DNA of 64,000 nt, taken from NCBI RefSeq assembly GCF_051380735.1, contig NZ_JBNYXQ010000001.1:310001-374000 (forward strand), given 5' to 3'. Positions 42,931 through 52,302 of this stretch are shown piece after piece (the first letter of the stretch is position 1; each line of letters starts with the position of its first letter). Made by a program: the position numbers and the translations under genes. This DNA is from Janthinobacterium sp051380735 (GTDB lineage Bacteria; Pseudomonadota; Gammaproteobacteria; Burkholderiales; Burkholderiaceae_D). The notes beneath the pieces were generated by a model. It saw only the letters and a list, made by a program, of their open reading frames with translations. It searched no databases and had not been told where the DNA came from.

Positions 42931-44082
42931 ATGAAAACGTTTCATTGCAACAAGTGTTCACAGCAGGTTTTTTTCGAAAACACCCACTGTTCCAACTGCA
43001 ACAGCATGTTGGGCTTCGAGCCCACGCTGCGCACCATCAACAGCTATGAACCAGCCGGGGATGGCTTGTGGAGTAGCCTGAACAGCAAAGACGCAGGCAA
43101 GCTGTACAAGCAATGCAGCAATTATGTGCAGTACAACGTCTGCAATTGGATGATTCCTGCCGACGATCCGCATGAGCTGTGCCAGTCTTGCCAGTTCAAC
43201 GATGTCATACCGGAGCTGTCCACGGAAAAGAATCTGGTGTTGTGGTCGCGCCTGGAAACGGCCAAACGCCGCCTGCTGTTTTCCCTGGCCGCCCTGAACC
43301 TGACCCCGGACTCGAAAGACGATCAGCCTGAAACCGGCCTGGCCTTCAATTTCCTCGAAGACGGCGTGACGGATGAGTGCGTGATGACAGGCCATGACAA
43401 CGGACTGATCACGCTCAATATCGCCGAAGCCGATCCTGCCGAGCGTGAGCGCACGCGCGAACAGATGCATGAGCGCTACCGCACTTTGCTGGGGCATTTC
43501 CGCCATGAAAGCGGACACTATTATTTCGACCGGCTGGTTGCTGACACCCCATGGATAGACGGTTTCCGTGCCCTCTACGGTGACGAACGCGCCGACTATG
43601 GCGAAGCCCTGCAGCGCCATTACAGCGCAGGCCCGGTTGCCAACTGGGAAGAGCGCTTCGTCAGCAGCTATGCCAGCTCGCACCCCTGGGAAGACTGGGC
43701 CGAAACCTGGGCACACTACCTGCACATGCTCGACACGCTGGAAACAGCGCACGCCTGCGGCCTGTCGCTCAAGCCTGCCAGGCCTGACGAGCCCTCCATG
43801 GAAGGCGTGACCCTGCCGGCGCGGCTCGACACCTTCGACGATACGATAGCCGACTGGTTTGCCCTGACGTATGTGCTCAACAGCCTCAATCGCAGCATCG
43901 GCATGCCGGACTCCTATCCGTTCAAGCTCAGCACGCCGGTGCTGGAAAAACTGACCTTCGTGCACAAGGTAGTGGCGTCGTACAAGCAGACCGGCATCAA
44001 AAACCTGGTCAAACCGGCGGCTCCAGCAGCTGCACCGTTACCTGCATCCGATGCGGTGGCACCGCCGGTCCAAACTGGTTGA
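42931..44082 (+). CDS. Putative zinc-binding metallopeptidase with N-terminal zinc ribbon
   Basis: A 383-residue cytoplasmic protein. An N-terminal zinc ribbon (CNKCSQQVFFENTHCSNC) and a second Cys cluster (CQSCQ near 85) precede a catalytic domain with the HExxH-like sequence HFRHESGHYYFDRL (H191, E192, H195) and a downstream Glu (WEDWAETWAHYLH). The family (putative zinc-binding peptidase, YjlB/DUF2248-like) has an unknown substrate. It is commonly found next to transglutaminase/ATP-grasp clusters, as here. Its 3' end overlaps the convergent transglutaminase gene by 74 bases. Confidence 0.82.
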   Translation: MKTFHCNKCSQQVFFENTHCSNCNSMLGFEPTLRTINSYEPAGDGLWSSLNSKDAGKLYKQCSNYVQYNVCNWMIPADDPHELCQSCQFNDVIPELSTEKNLVLWSRLETAKRRLLFSLAALNLTPDSKDDQPETGLAFNFLEDGVTDECVMTGHDNGLITLNIAEADPAERERTREQMHERYRTLLGHFRHESGHYYFDRLVADTPWIDGFRALYGDERADYGEALQRHYSAGPVANWEERFVSSYASSHPWEDWAETWAHYLHMLDTLETAHACGLSLKPARPDEPSMEGVTLPARLDTFDDTIADWFALTYVLNSLNRSIGMPDSYPFKLSTPVLEKLTFVHKVVASYKQTGIKNLVKPAAPAAAPLPASDAVAPPVQTG

Positions 44083-44803
44083 AAATGGCCACGTCGGCCG
44101 CGTCGCGCCCGTAGGCAAGGGTGACGCGGCCGCCGCGCGCAGCTTCTTGCGTGGGGTCGAAGGTATACCAGCGCCCCCCTGCCCAGGCCTCGAACCAGGC
44201 ATGCAGATCCATCGGCGCCAGGTCGTGCAGATAGCCCACCACGATACGGGCCGGAATACACAGGCTGCGGCACAGCGCAATGCCCAGATGGGCCAGATCG
44301 CGGCACACGCCTTCGCGCCGCAGGTTGACCTCGGCGGCCGTCATTTGGCCGTAGGCCGTGGCCGGATCGAAGCGCACCTCGCGCCGTATCCAGTCGCACA
44401 GTGCGGCTACCTGGTCGTAGCCCGGCGCCACGCCGGCGACAATCTCGCCGGCCATGGTTGAAAATTGCTCGGATTCACAATAGCGGCTCGGCAGCAGGAA
44501 GGCCAGCACGGCGTCGGGCAGATCTTGCACGGCATCGAACGGCGCACCGGGCGCCACATCGATGTCGTGCGAGGTCATCACGTCGGCATTCGTGTCGATG
44601 GAAAATTCGCCGGCCGGCGCCACCAGACGCTGGCACAGGTTGCCGTACATATCGGTGAACTCGATCACCGGCACGCTGGGCGTGAGCAGGTAGGCTTCGC
44701 GCGCCACCCATTGTTGGGCGCCGCTGCGGGGACGCAACATCAGGATGAACGGGGTCGCACTGTCAAGTGTGAAGTCCAGCTTGCAGGCAGTACGCAGCCA
44801 CAT
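44009..44803 (-). CDS. Transglutaminase-like cysteine protease fold protein (first of three)
   Basis: A 264-residue protein with an N-terminal strand-rich domain (CKLDFTLDSATPFILMLRPRSG) and a transglutaminase core. The Cys-His-Asp triad is visible in RREGVCRDLAHLG, DLHAWFEAW and WYTFDPT. Bacterial members can be peptidases, amidases or cross-linkers. Start chosen at ATG 44803 because homologues begin at this point; open codons extend to 44884. It is on the strand opposite to the other cluster members and is divergent from the DUF2126 gene at 45045. Confidence 0.88.
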   Translation of the reverse strand: MWLRTACKLDFTLDSATPFILMLRPRSGAQQWVAREAYLLTPSVPVIEFTDMYGNLCQRLVAPAGEFSIDTNADVMTSHDIDVAPGAPFDAVQDLPDAVLAFLLPSRYCESEQFSTMAGEIVAGVAPGYDQVAALCDWIRREVRFDPATAYGQMTAAEVNLRREGVCRDLAHLGIALCRSLCIPARIVVGYLHDLAPMDLHAWFEAWAGGRWYTFDPTQEAARGGRVTLAYGRDAADVAIFNQFGPAVPPHRMQVTVQLLEPPV

Positions 44804-45044
44804 GGCGTTAATCGCTTTCAATTTTTGTGTGATTTGCACCATCATGGTGCGTCGCGCGAGACACAGATCGTCGCTGCGGTGCATTGCTGGCGTGCAGAAG
44901 GCAGGAAGTATCTTAGCACTACAGTATTATCAAGAACTGTGCCTGCGGTACGCGGCGTGTTACGCTGATACTTATGGTATGAATTATGCTTACCCAAGCT
45001 TATCGCGATGATACAAATCGCGTCCACATGAAAAGGCATTCCGC

Positions 45045-48000
45045 ATGGCTATCCGTATCGCGCTGCACCACAAGACCAGTTACCGCTATGACCGCCTGGT
45101 CAATCTGTCGCCGCATGAAGTACGTCTGCGTCCGGCACCACACGCGCGCACACCGATCCTGTCGTACTCGCTGACGGTGCAGCCCCAGGATCACTTCATC
45201 AACTGGCAGCAAGACCCCTACGGCAACTACATCGGCCGGTTTGTCTTCCAGGAAAAAACTGACGTACTCGACTTTACGGTTGACCTGGTGGCCGACATGA
45301 CGGTCATCAATCCCTTCGATTTCTTCGTTGAAAAATACGCCGAAAAATTTCCATTTTCCTACCCGGAACAGCTGGCAGCGGAACTGAGCCCCTACCTGAT
45401 GACGGAAACGGCCGGGCCGCTGCAAACCGAATGGGTGGCGTCGGCCCGCGCTGAGCTGCTGGCGCAGCCCATGCTGACCAACGACTTCCTGGTGGCCATC
45501 AACCAGCGCCTGCAGCGCGATATTGCCTACCTGCTGCGTATGGAACCAGGCGTGCAGGCGCCCGAGGATACCCTGGAAAAACGCTCGGGCTCGTGCCGCG
45601 ACACAGGCTGGCTGCTGGTGCAGATCCTGCGCGAAATGGGGCTGGCGGCGCGTTTTGTGTCCGGCTACCTGATCCAGCTGCGCCCCGACCAGGAGTCGCT
45701 TGACGGCCCCAGTGGCGCGGCCGAAGACTTTACCGACCTGCATGCATGGACCGAAGTCTATATTCCCGGCGCCGGCTGGATCGGGCTGGACCCGACCTCC
45801 GGCATGCTGGCCAGCGAGGGCCATATTCCGCTCGCCTGCACCGCCATGCCCTCGTCGGCCGCACCGGTCAGCGGCTACACAGACCAGGCCGAAGTGACGT
45901 TCTACCATGAAATGACGGTCACCCGCATCCACGAAGACCCGCGCGTGACGAAACCATATTCGGAAGCGGACTGGCAAAAAATCGACCAGCTGGGCCAGCA
46001 GGTCGATGCCGACCTGAAACGCCAGGACGTGCGCCTGACGCAGGGCGGCGAGCCGACCTTCGTGTCGATCGATGACATGGATGGCGCGCAGTGGAACACC
46101 CTCGCCCACGGTGACGAAAAACGCGAACTGGCCGGCAATCTGATGCACCGCCTGAAAAACCACTTTGCGCCGGGCGGCATGCTGCATTACGGCCAGGGCA
46201 AATGGTATCCGGGCGAGCCGCTGCCGCGCTGGGCGCTCAATATCTTCTGGCGCGTCGACGGCCAGCCGATGTGGCTCGACGCCACCCTGTTTTCCGACGA
46301 ACATGTGGACGACGGCTATGGCAGCGAGCAGGCAGCCAGCTTTGCCGCCGAACTGACCCGTACATTGCGCCTGCCGGCCGGCAGCGCCATCGCCGCCTAT
46401 GAAGACGTGCTGCTGCAGGCCCAGCGCGAACAGGCGTTGCCGCGCAACCTCGACCCGCTGCAAGCCGACCTGAAGGCGCCCGAAGAGCGCCGCCGCCTGG
46501 CGCGGCTGCTCGAACGCGGCCTGGGCCAGGTGGCAGGCTACGTGCTGCCGCTGAAGGCCGCCGACTACGATCCATCCGTCATGCTGGGTACCAACTGGCG
46601 TACCTCGGCCTGGCCGCTGCGGCGCGAACACCTGTACCTGATCGAAGGCGATTCGCCGATGGGCCTGCGCCTGCCGCTGGCCAACTTGCCATGGGTCCTG
46701 CCGGAAGAGCGTGAAGCCGATCTTGAGTTCGACGTCGATCCGTTTGCGCCGCGCGGCGCGCTGCCAGCCGCGAAAAAAGACAAGCGCCCGGTGCTGGGCG
46801 TGGCTGCCGGCAAGGCCGACAACAGCGCGAAAGCGCGCACGCCGCAAGACCCGGCTGCCCGCGAGGTGATCCACACGGCGCTGTGCATCGAAGCGCGGGC
46901 CGGCCGCCTGTACATCTTCATGCCGCCGCTCAAGCGCATCGAAGACTACCTGGCGCTGGTGACGGCAGTGGAAAATACTGCCTCCAAATTGAAACTGAAA
47001 CTGCGCATGGAAGGCTATCCGCCGCCGCGCGACCCGCGCATCAAGCTGCTCAGCGTGACGCCCGACCCTGGCGTCATCGAAGTCAACATCCATCCGGCGG
47101 CCAGCTGGAACGAGCTGGTGTATAACATGTCGACCCTGTACCAGGAAGCGCGCCTGACACGCCTGGGCACCGAAAAATTCATGCTCGACGGCCGCCATAC
47201 CGGCACCGGCGGCGGCAACCACGCCACACTTGGTGGCGCCACCGCCGAAGACAGCCCGATGCTGCGCCGGCCCGACCTGCTGAAAAGCCTGATCACCTAC
47301 TGGCAAGTGCATCCGGCGCTCTCCTACCTGTTCTCGGGTACCTTTATCGGGCCGACCAGCCAGGCGCCGCGCGTCGATGAGGCGCGTGACGACAATCTGT
47401 ACGAACTGGCCATCGCCTTCCAGCAGATGGACCAGGTGCTGCCAAACATGCACCCGGGCGACAAGCCGTGGATGGTCGACCGCCTGCTGCGCAATATGCT
47501 GGTCGACCTGACCGGCAATACGCACCGCTCGGAATTCTCGATCGACAAGCTGTATTCGCCGGACGGCCCGACCGGCCGCCTGGGCCTGGTGGAATTCCGT
47601 GCCTTCGAGATGCCGCCGCACGAGCGCATGAGCCTGCTGCAAATGCTGCTGCTGCGCGCTTTGGTGGCGCGCTTCTGGCGCCAGCCGTTCCAGGCCAGGC
47701 TGGTGCACTGGGGTACGGCGCTGCATGATCGCTGGATGCTGCCGCATTTCGTCGCCCAGGATATCCGCGATGTGGCGCGTGACCTGCGTTCGGCCGGCTA
47801 CCAGTTCGAGGATCACTGGTTCGAGCCTTTCATCGAATTCCGCTTCCCCCGTTTCGGCACGGTGGTCTACGAGGGCGTGGAAATGGAACTGCGCCAGGCC
47901 ATCGAGCCATGGAACGTGCTGGGTGAGGAAGTTTCCGCCGGCGGCACGGCGCGCTATGTCGATTCGTCGGTCGAGCGCATGCAGTTGCTGGTGCGCGGCC

Positions 48001-48389
48001 TGACGGACGGGCGCCATATCGTGGCCTGCAACGGCCGCATGCTGCCGCTGCATCCGACCGGCGTGCCGGGTGAATACGTGGCCGGCGTGCGCTTCCGTGC
48101 GTGGAGTCCATGGTCGGCCCTGCATCCGAGCATCGGGGTACAGGCGCCGCTCACCTTCGACCTGGTCGACACCTGGAGCGGACGCGCGATCGGCGGCTGC
48201 ACCTACCATGTGGTGCATCCGGGCGGACGCAGCGAGGCCGGCTCGCCGGTCAATGCCAACGCCGCCGAAGCACGCCGGTTTGCGCGCTTCTGGCCACATG
48301 GCCACACGCCAGGCCCGATGACTGTGATGAAAGAGGCACATAATCCGAGCTTCCCGATGACCCTGGACTTGCGCTGGCAGCCGTATTGA
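45045..48389 (+). CDS. Transglutaminase-DUF2126 protein, 1114 residues
   Basis: A large two-part protein. Residues 1-290 form a transglutaminase fold (SYRYDRLVNLSPHEVRLRP, then RSGSCRDTGWLLVQ, DLHAWTEVYIPGAGWIGLDPT for Cys, His and Asp). From about 300 to the end is the DUF2126 domain, seen almost only fused to this fold (VRLTQGGEPTFVSIDDMDGA at its start, then LPRWALNIFWRVDG and EYVAGVRFRAWSPWSALHP). Homologous clusters also contain ATP-grasp/alpha-E proteins, so an amide-forming or amide-trimming role is inferred. The 1136-codon open frame on the opposite strand over the same bases is a codon-usage shadow. Confidence 0.93.
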   Translation: MAIRIALHHKTSYRYDRLVNLSPHEVRLRPAPHARTPILSYSLTVQPQDHFINWQQDPYGNYIGRFVFQEKTDVLDFTVDLVADMTVINPFDFFVEKYAEKFPFSYPEQLAAELSPYLMTETAGPLQTEWVASARAELLAQPMLTNDFLVAINQRLQRDIAYLLRMEPGVQAPEDTLEKRSGSCRDTGWLLVQILREMGLAARFVSGYLIQLRPDQESLDGPSGAAEDFTDLHAWTEVYIPGAGWIGLDPTSGMLASEGHIPLACTAMPSSAAPVSGYTDQAEVTFYHEMTVTRIHEDPRVTKPYSEADWQKIDQLGQQVDADLKRQDVRLTQGGEPTFVSIDDMDGAQWNTLAHGDEKRELAGNLMHRLKNHFAPGGMLHYGQGKWYPGEPLPRWALNIFWRVDGQPMWLDATLFSDEHVDDGYGSEQAASFAAELTRTLRLPAGSAIAAYEDVLLQAQREQALPRNLDPLQADLKAPEERRRLARLLERGLGQVAGYVLPLKAADYDPSVMLGTNWRTSAWPLRREHLYLIEGDSPMGLRLPLANLPWVLPEEREADLEFDVDPFAPRGALPAAKKDKRPVLGVAAGKADNSAKARTPQDPAAREVIHTALCIEARAGRLYIFMPPLKRIEDYLALVTAVENTASKLKLKLRMEGYPPPRDPRIKLLSVTPDPGVIEVNIHPAASWNELVYNMSTLYQEARLTRLGTEKFMLDGRHTGTGGGNHATLGGATAEDSPMLRRPDLLKSLITYWQVHPALSYLFSGTFIGPTSQAPRVDEARDDNLYELAIAFQQMDQVLPNMHPGDKPWMVDRLLRNMLVDLTGNTHRSEFSIDKLYSPDGPTGRLGLVEFRAFEMPPHERMSLLQMLLLRALVARFWRQPFQARLVHWGTALHDRWMLPHFVAQDIRDVARDLRSAGYQFEDHWFEPFIEFRFPRFGTVVYEGVEMELRQAIEPWNVLGEEVSAGGTARYVDSSVERMQLLVRGLTDGRHIVACNGRMLPLHPTGVPGEYVAGVRFRAWSPWSALHPSIGVQAPLTFDLVDTWSGRAIGGCTYHVVHPGGRSEAGSPVNANAAEARRFARFWPHGHTPGPMTVMKEAHNPSFPMTLDLRWQPY

Positions 48390-48430
48390 CCTATTGTTGC
48401 GATCCTGCAATAGAATCGCAACGCGTGCCC

Positions 48431-51046
48431 ATGTCCTCTCCCCTCCTTGCCCACTACCTGGCCGCGCCCGACAGCTACGATGAAATGCTGGACGCGGCCA
48501 AGGTACCGCGCGCCCACTGGCGCGCGATGCTGGCCAACCTGGAGCTCGAAGCGCCGGGCATGATGCGCCAGCGCAACGAGATGGTGCAGCGCCAGGTGCG
48601 CGAAAACGGCGTCACCTACAATGTGCCTGCAGACCGGGACGGGCGCCAGCGGCCCTGGGACCTCAACGCCCTGCCGCTGATACTGCCGCCCGACGAATGG
48701 AGCGTGATCGAAGCGGCGGTGATACAGCGCGCCACCCTGCTCAACAATATCCTCGGCGATGTGTATGGCGAGCAGCGCATGCTGCGCGAAGGCCTGCTGC
48801 CGCCGGCACTGATACACGGCCATGCAGGCTTCCTGCGCCCCTGCCACGATATTGCGCATCATGACAACGTGGCCCTGCATTTTTACGCGGTGGACCTGGC
48901 GCGCGCGCCCGATGGCAAATGGTGGGTGGTAGCCGACCGCACGCAGGCGCCTTCGGGCGCCGGCTATGCACTGGAAAACCGCGCCATCATTTCGCCCACC
49001 TTCCCCGACCTGCTGCGCGAACTGAAAGTGCAGCCGCTGTCGCAATTTTTCCGCACCATGCACGACAGCCTGGTGCACTGGGGCAGGCAGTGCGCGGCAA
49101 GCGGCGACACACCGGCGCCGCTGCGCGACGGCGACAACCCGCTGATCGTGCTGCTGACGGCCGGCCCGCGCACCGCCAGCTATTACGAGCAGGCCTACCT
49201 GGCGCGCCATCTGGGCCTGCCGCTGGTCGAAGGCGGCGACCTGACCGTGCGCGACGGCGTGGTCTACCTGAAAACCCTGGCCGGCCTGCAGCGGGTTCAT
49301 GTGATCATGCGCCGGGTCGACGACGAGGCCTGCGATCCGCTGGAACTGGACAGCTCGATGCTGGGCGTGGCGGGCCTGACCCAGGCGGCGCGGCGCGGCA
49401 ATGTACTGCTCGCCAACAGCCTCGGCTCCAGCCTGCTTGAATCGGGCGCCCTGCTGGGCTTTTTGCCGGCACTGTCGCGCCGCCTGCTGGGCGAGCCATT
49501 GAAGATGCCGTCGGTCGCCACCTGGTGGTGCGGCGAACCGGCTGCCCTGGAGGCAGTGATCGGCAAGCTTGACCGGCTGGTCATCAAGCCAAGTTTCTCT
49601 CAGCGTCCCCAGTCTGCCGTGTTCGGCAAGGATCTCGATGGCACGGCACGCGAGGCGTTTATCGCCGCACTGCGCGCCAACCCCGGCAATTTCATCGCCC
49701 AGGAAGTGGTGCGGCTGTCGCAGGCGCCGGTGTGGAAAGGCGGCGCCACGCCAGGCTTGCAGGCGCGCGCCATCGGCCTGCGCGTGTTCGCCTGTGCCAC
49801 CCCAACCGGCTATGTGGTGATGCCGGGCGGCCTGACCCGCGTGGCCACCGGCCCGGATGCACGCGTACTGACCATGCACATGGGCGGCGCCAGCAAGGAC
49901 ACCTGGGTGCAGGCGCGCGCAAAAGTGGAGGTGCAACGCCCGCAGCACCGCAGCATCACCAGCGAGAACCTGGTACGCGAAGACACCAACCTGTCGAGCC
50001 GGGTGGCGGAAAACCTGCTGTGGTTCGGACGCCACGCGGAACGCTGCGACAATACCGGCCGCCTGCTGCGCGTGGCGCTGCATTTCCTGTTCAATGTGCG
50101 CTTCGACCAGCGCGGTGCGGAGTGGCCCACGGTGGAAGCCTTGTGCATCCATTTCCAGCTGCTCGACGCTGCCAGGAAGCCGGCGCCGCTGGCTGCTGTC
50201 CAGTCCCAGTCTCAGTCCCAGTCGCAGTCACAAAGCCAGGGCGCGCAAGTCATGGCGCAGAGCCAGGCCGGTGTCGCGCCGGCCACCATTTTCAGCGACG
50301 CCGAGATCGAATCGGCGCTGCTGCTGGCCGTGGTATCACCGGACGTGCCCGGGCTGGCGCGCCAGCAGCACCAGTTGCACCGCGTCGCCGGCCAGTTGCA
50401 CGAGCGCTTTTCGGTCGATAACTGGCGCGCCCTGAACCGCATGGTGCAGCCGGCGGTGTACGCCGGCGAGCGGCCGTCGCAGTCGGCGGCCATGACCATT
50501 CTGGACGATGCCGCCGCCTCGCTGATGATGCTGGCCGGCTTTGCGCTCGACGGCATGACGCGCGACCTGGGCTGGCGTTTCATGTCGATAGGCCGGCGTC
50601 TCGAACGGCTGCAATTCCAGTGCGAGGTGCTGCAGCGCGCCCTGGCAATGGATCGCAACGCCAACCTGGAATGGCTGCTGGAGCTGTCCGACAGCATCGT
50701 TACCTACCGCGCCCGCTACCGCGCCCAGCCCGAGTGGCTGCCGGTGCTGGACCTGCTGCTGTGCGACGAGAGCAATCCGCGCTCCGTGCTGTTCCAGATC
50801 GACGGCATCCTGGGCACGCTGCAAAGGGTCGAGCAGACCCACGGTGCCTGCGGCGCCCACCTGCTGGCGCCCTTGAGGGATGAATTGAACGCGCTGGCGC
50901 CGGGCACCGACCTCAACTACGGCAACGCCACCCTGAGCGCCCTGCTGAACCGGATCCAGCTGGCCAGTGCGGCCCTGTCCGAGCAGATCAGCGTGCAATT
51001 TTTCAGCTATACCGACAATGGCCAGCAAAGGAAGCGCACATCATGA
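48431..51046 (+). CDS. Fusion of circularly permuted ATP-grasp and alpha-E (DUF403) domains
   Basis: An 871-residue protein that joins two proteins usually encoded separately. The circularly permuted ATP-grasp part (about 15-500, with YDEMLDAAKVPRAHW, LGDVYGEQRMLREGLLP, VIKPSFSQRP) is followed by the alpha-E helical domain (about 520-865, LLWFGRHAERCDNTGRLLRV). A Ser-Gln repeat, five CAGTCN units (50201-50230), is inserted near residue 590. ATP-grasp enzymes form amide bonds through acyl phosphates. The gene is coupled to the downstream transglutaminase by ATGA. ATG 48431 is preferred over a TTG at 48386. Confidence 0.92.
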   Translation: MSSPLLAHYLAAPDSYDEMLDAAKVPRAHWRAMLANLELEAPGMMRQRNEMVQRQVRENGVTYNVPADRDGRQRPWDLNALPLILPPDEWSVIEAAVIQRATLLNNILGDVYGEQRMLREGLLPPALIHGHAGFLRPCHDIAHHDNVALHFYAVDLARAPDGKWWVVADRTQAPSGAGYALENRAIISPTFPDLLRELKVQPLSQFFRTMHDSLVHWGRQCAASGDTPAPLRDGDNPLIVLLTAGPRTASYYEQAYLARHLGLPLVEGGDLTVRDGVVYLKTLAGLQRVHVIMRRVDDEACDPLELDSSMLGVAGLTQAARRGNVLLANSLGSSLLESGALLGFLPALSRRLLGEPLKMPSVATWWCGEPAALEAVIGKLDRLVIKPSFSQRPQSAVFGKDLDGTAREAFIAALRANPGNFIAQEVVRLSQAPVWKGGATPGLQARAIGLRVFACATPTGYVVMPGGLTRVATGPDARVLTMHMGGASKDTWVQARAKVEVQRPQHRSITSENLVREDTNLSSRVAENLLWFGRHAERCDNTGRLLRVALHFLFNVRFDQRGAEWPTVEALCIHFQLLDAARKPAPLAAVQSQSQSQSQSQSQGAQVMAQSQAGVAPATIFSDAEIESALLLAVVSPDVPGLARQQHQLHRVAGQLHERFSVDNWRALNRMVQPAVYAGERPSQSAAMTILDDAAASLMMLAGFALDGMTRDLGWRFMSIGRRLERLQFQCEVLQRALAMDRNANLEWLLELSDSIVTYRARYRAQPEWLPVLDLLLCDESNPRSVLFQIDGILGTLQRVEQTHGACGAHLLAPLRDELNALAPGTDLNYGNATLSALLNRIQLASAALSEQISVQFFSYTDNGQQRKRTS
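50201..50230 (+). repeat. Tandem CAGTCN hexamer (x5) encoding an SQ repeat
   Basis: Five units of CAGTCC/T/G/A in a row, followed by degenerate CAAAGC CAG. It translates as QSQSQSQSQSQ, within a loop of the alpha-E domain. All copies are in frame, so length change by slippage would preserve the frame. Confidence 0.9.
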
Positions 51047-51969
51047 GTGACTGGCCCGCCGGCACGGCAGCCTGCGCCCGCTACCGCGTGGTGCACGAAA
51101 CGCGCTACCGCTATCAAAGCACGGTGACCCTGTCGCAGCAATACCTGCACATGACGCCGCGCCCGTTTGCCTGGCAGCAGACCGAATCGCATCTGATCTG
51201 GCTCGATCCGGTAGTGAACGAAAGCAGAGAGGGACTGGACTACTTCGGCAACCTCATCCGCCACGTGGCGCTCACTGCGCAGCACGACAGCCTGCTGGTG
51301 CATGCCGAGTCGACGGTAGTGCTGCGCGCACGCCCCGGCCTGGCGGCGATCGCCGCAGCCTTGCCGTGGGAAAGCGTGCGCGACATGATGGGCAAGGAGA
51401 AAAGCGCTGCCACACTCGAAGCATGCCGCTATCTGTACGCCTCGCCGCACGTCAAGTGGTTCCCGGAACTGGAAGACTACGCACGCGTCAGCTTTACGGC
51501 AGGCCGCCCGCAGCTCGACGCGGCACTGGAGCTGACCCAGCGCATTTTCGACGACTTTGAATTCGACAGCAAGGCGACCGAGATTTCTACCCCGCTCGAA
51601 CAGGTGATGCGCGGCCGGCGTGGCGTGTGCCAGGATTTTGCCCAGCTGATGATAGGCTGCTTGCGCAGCATCGGCCTGCCGGCGCGCTACATCAGCGGCT
51701 ACCTGCTGACTCACCCGCCCGCCGGCAAGCCGCGTCTGGTCGGCGCCGACGCCTCGCACGCCTGGGTATCGGTATATTGCCCCGCGCTGGGCTGGATCGA
51801 TTTCGACCCGACCAACCGCTGCCTGGTGCAGCACGAACACATCACGCTGGGCTGGGGCCGCGACTTCAGCGACGTCACGCCGATGCGTGGCGTGGTGCTG
51901 GGCGGCGGGCGGCAGGATCTTGATGTGCAGGTGACGGTGACGCCGTTGCCGGTGCTGCAGGGGGCCTGA
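51043..51969 (+). CDS. Transglutaminase-like protein (third of three)
   Basis: A 308-residue protein. The N-terminal beta-sandwich (ARYRVVHETRYRYQSTVTLSQ) is followed by the transglutaminase core with the triad in RRGVCQDFAQLMIG, ASHAWVSVY and WIDFDPTN. Proteins of this type accompany ATP-grasp/alpha-E proteins; a protease or transamidase on their product is suspected. It overlaps the upstream gene by 4 bases. The next gene (ABC transporter) is 333 bases away under its own promoter. Confidence 0.93.
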   Translation: MSDWPAGTAACARYRVVHETRYRYQSTVTLSQQYLHMTPRPFAWQQTESHLIWLDPVVNESREGLDYFGNLIRHVALTAQHDSLLVHAESTVVLRARPGLAAIAAALPWESVRDMMGKEKSAATLEACRYLYASPHVKWFPELEDYARVSFTAGRPQLDAALELTQRIFDDFEFDSKATEISTPLEQVMRGRRGVCQDFAQLMIGCLRSIGLPARYISGYLLTHPPAGKPRLVGADASHAWVSVYCPALGWIDFDPTNRCLVQHEHITLGWGRDFSDVTPMRGVVLGGGRQDLDVQVTVTPLPVLQGA

Positions 51970-52150
51970 CCGGCCTTGCAGACTCCGATTTCGTTCGCTG
52001 GGCGGTTTTGCTGAACTGACAACCTCGCGCCATTCCAGGAAAACTTGGGCGATAATGCTGCACTGCGGCAGCAGCGCTTGCCGAACGGTTGCGTTGCCAA
52101 CGCTGACGCCACTTACATACTGGATAGCTGCGCACTATAGTGCTGTTGCT

Positions 52151-52180
52151 TTGGAAACATTTCCATATTGGCGCTATGAT
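52151..52180 (+). promoter_or_regulatory. Promoter with palindrome before the SbmA/YddA-like gene
   Basis: TTGGAA (52151-52156), an 18-base spacer and TATGAT (52175-52180) resemble a sigma-70 promoter reading toward 52303. The dyad TGGAA-ACAT-TTCCA (52152-52165) overlaps the -35 box and could be an operator. The rest of the 333-base gap shows no other gene or RNA that I recognise. Confidence 0.5.
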
Positions 52181-52302
52181 GCAGTGCAGCAGCCACTATC
52201 CATGCTCCCATATCAATTTTACAGGCGCATTATCATGGCACCTTCATTCCTGTTACACCTGCCACGCTCATCTGTGTGCCACATCTGTCAGACACGTCGA
52301 TC

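Noticed and set aside
45000..48410. A 1136-codon open frame on the minus strand opposite the DUF2126 protein
   Set aside because: It has the His/Arg/Gln-rich composition of an antisense frame in GC-rich DNA; the plus strand encodes a recognisable transglutaminase-DUF2126 protein over the same bases.
48203..50152. A 649-codon open frame on the minus strand opposite the ATP-grasp gene
   Set aside because: Low-complexity antisense shadow; the plus-strand ATP-grasp/alpha-E protein is clear.
50201..50230. Tandem repeat considered as a CRISPR-like array
   Set aside because: Units are 6 bases, contiguous and in frame inside a protein; there are no spacers.
52055..52302. Small plus-strand open frame before the ABC transporter
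   Set aside because: No ribosome site, poor composition, and it covers the likely promoter of the downstream gene.
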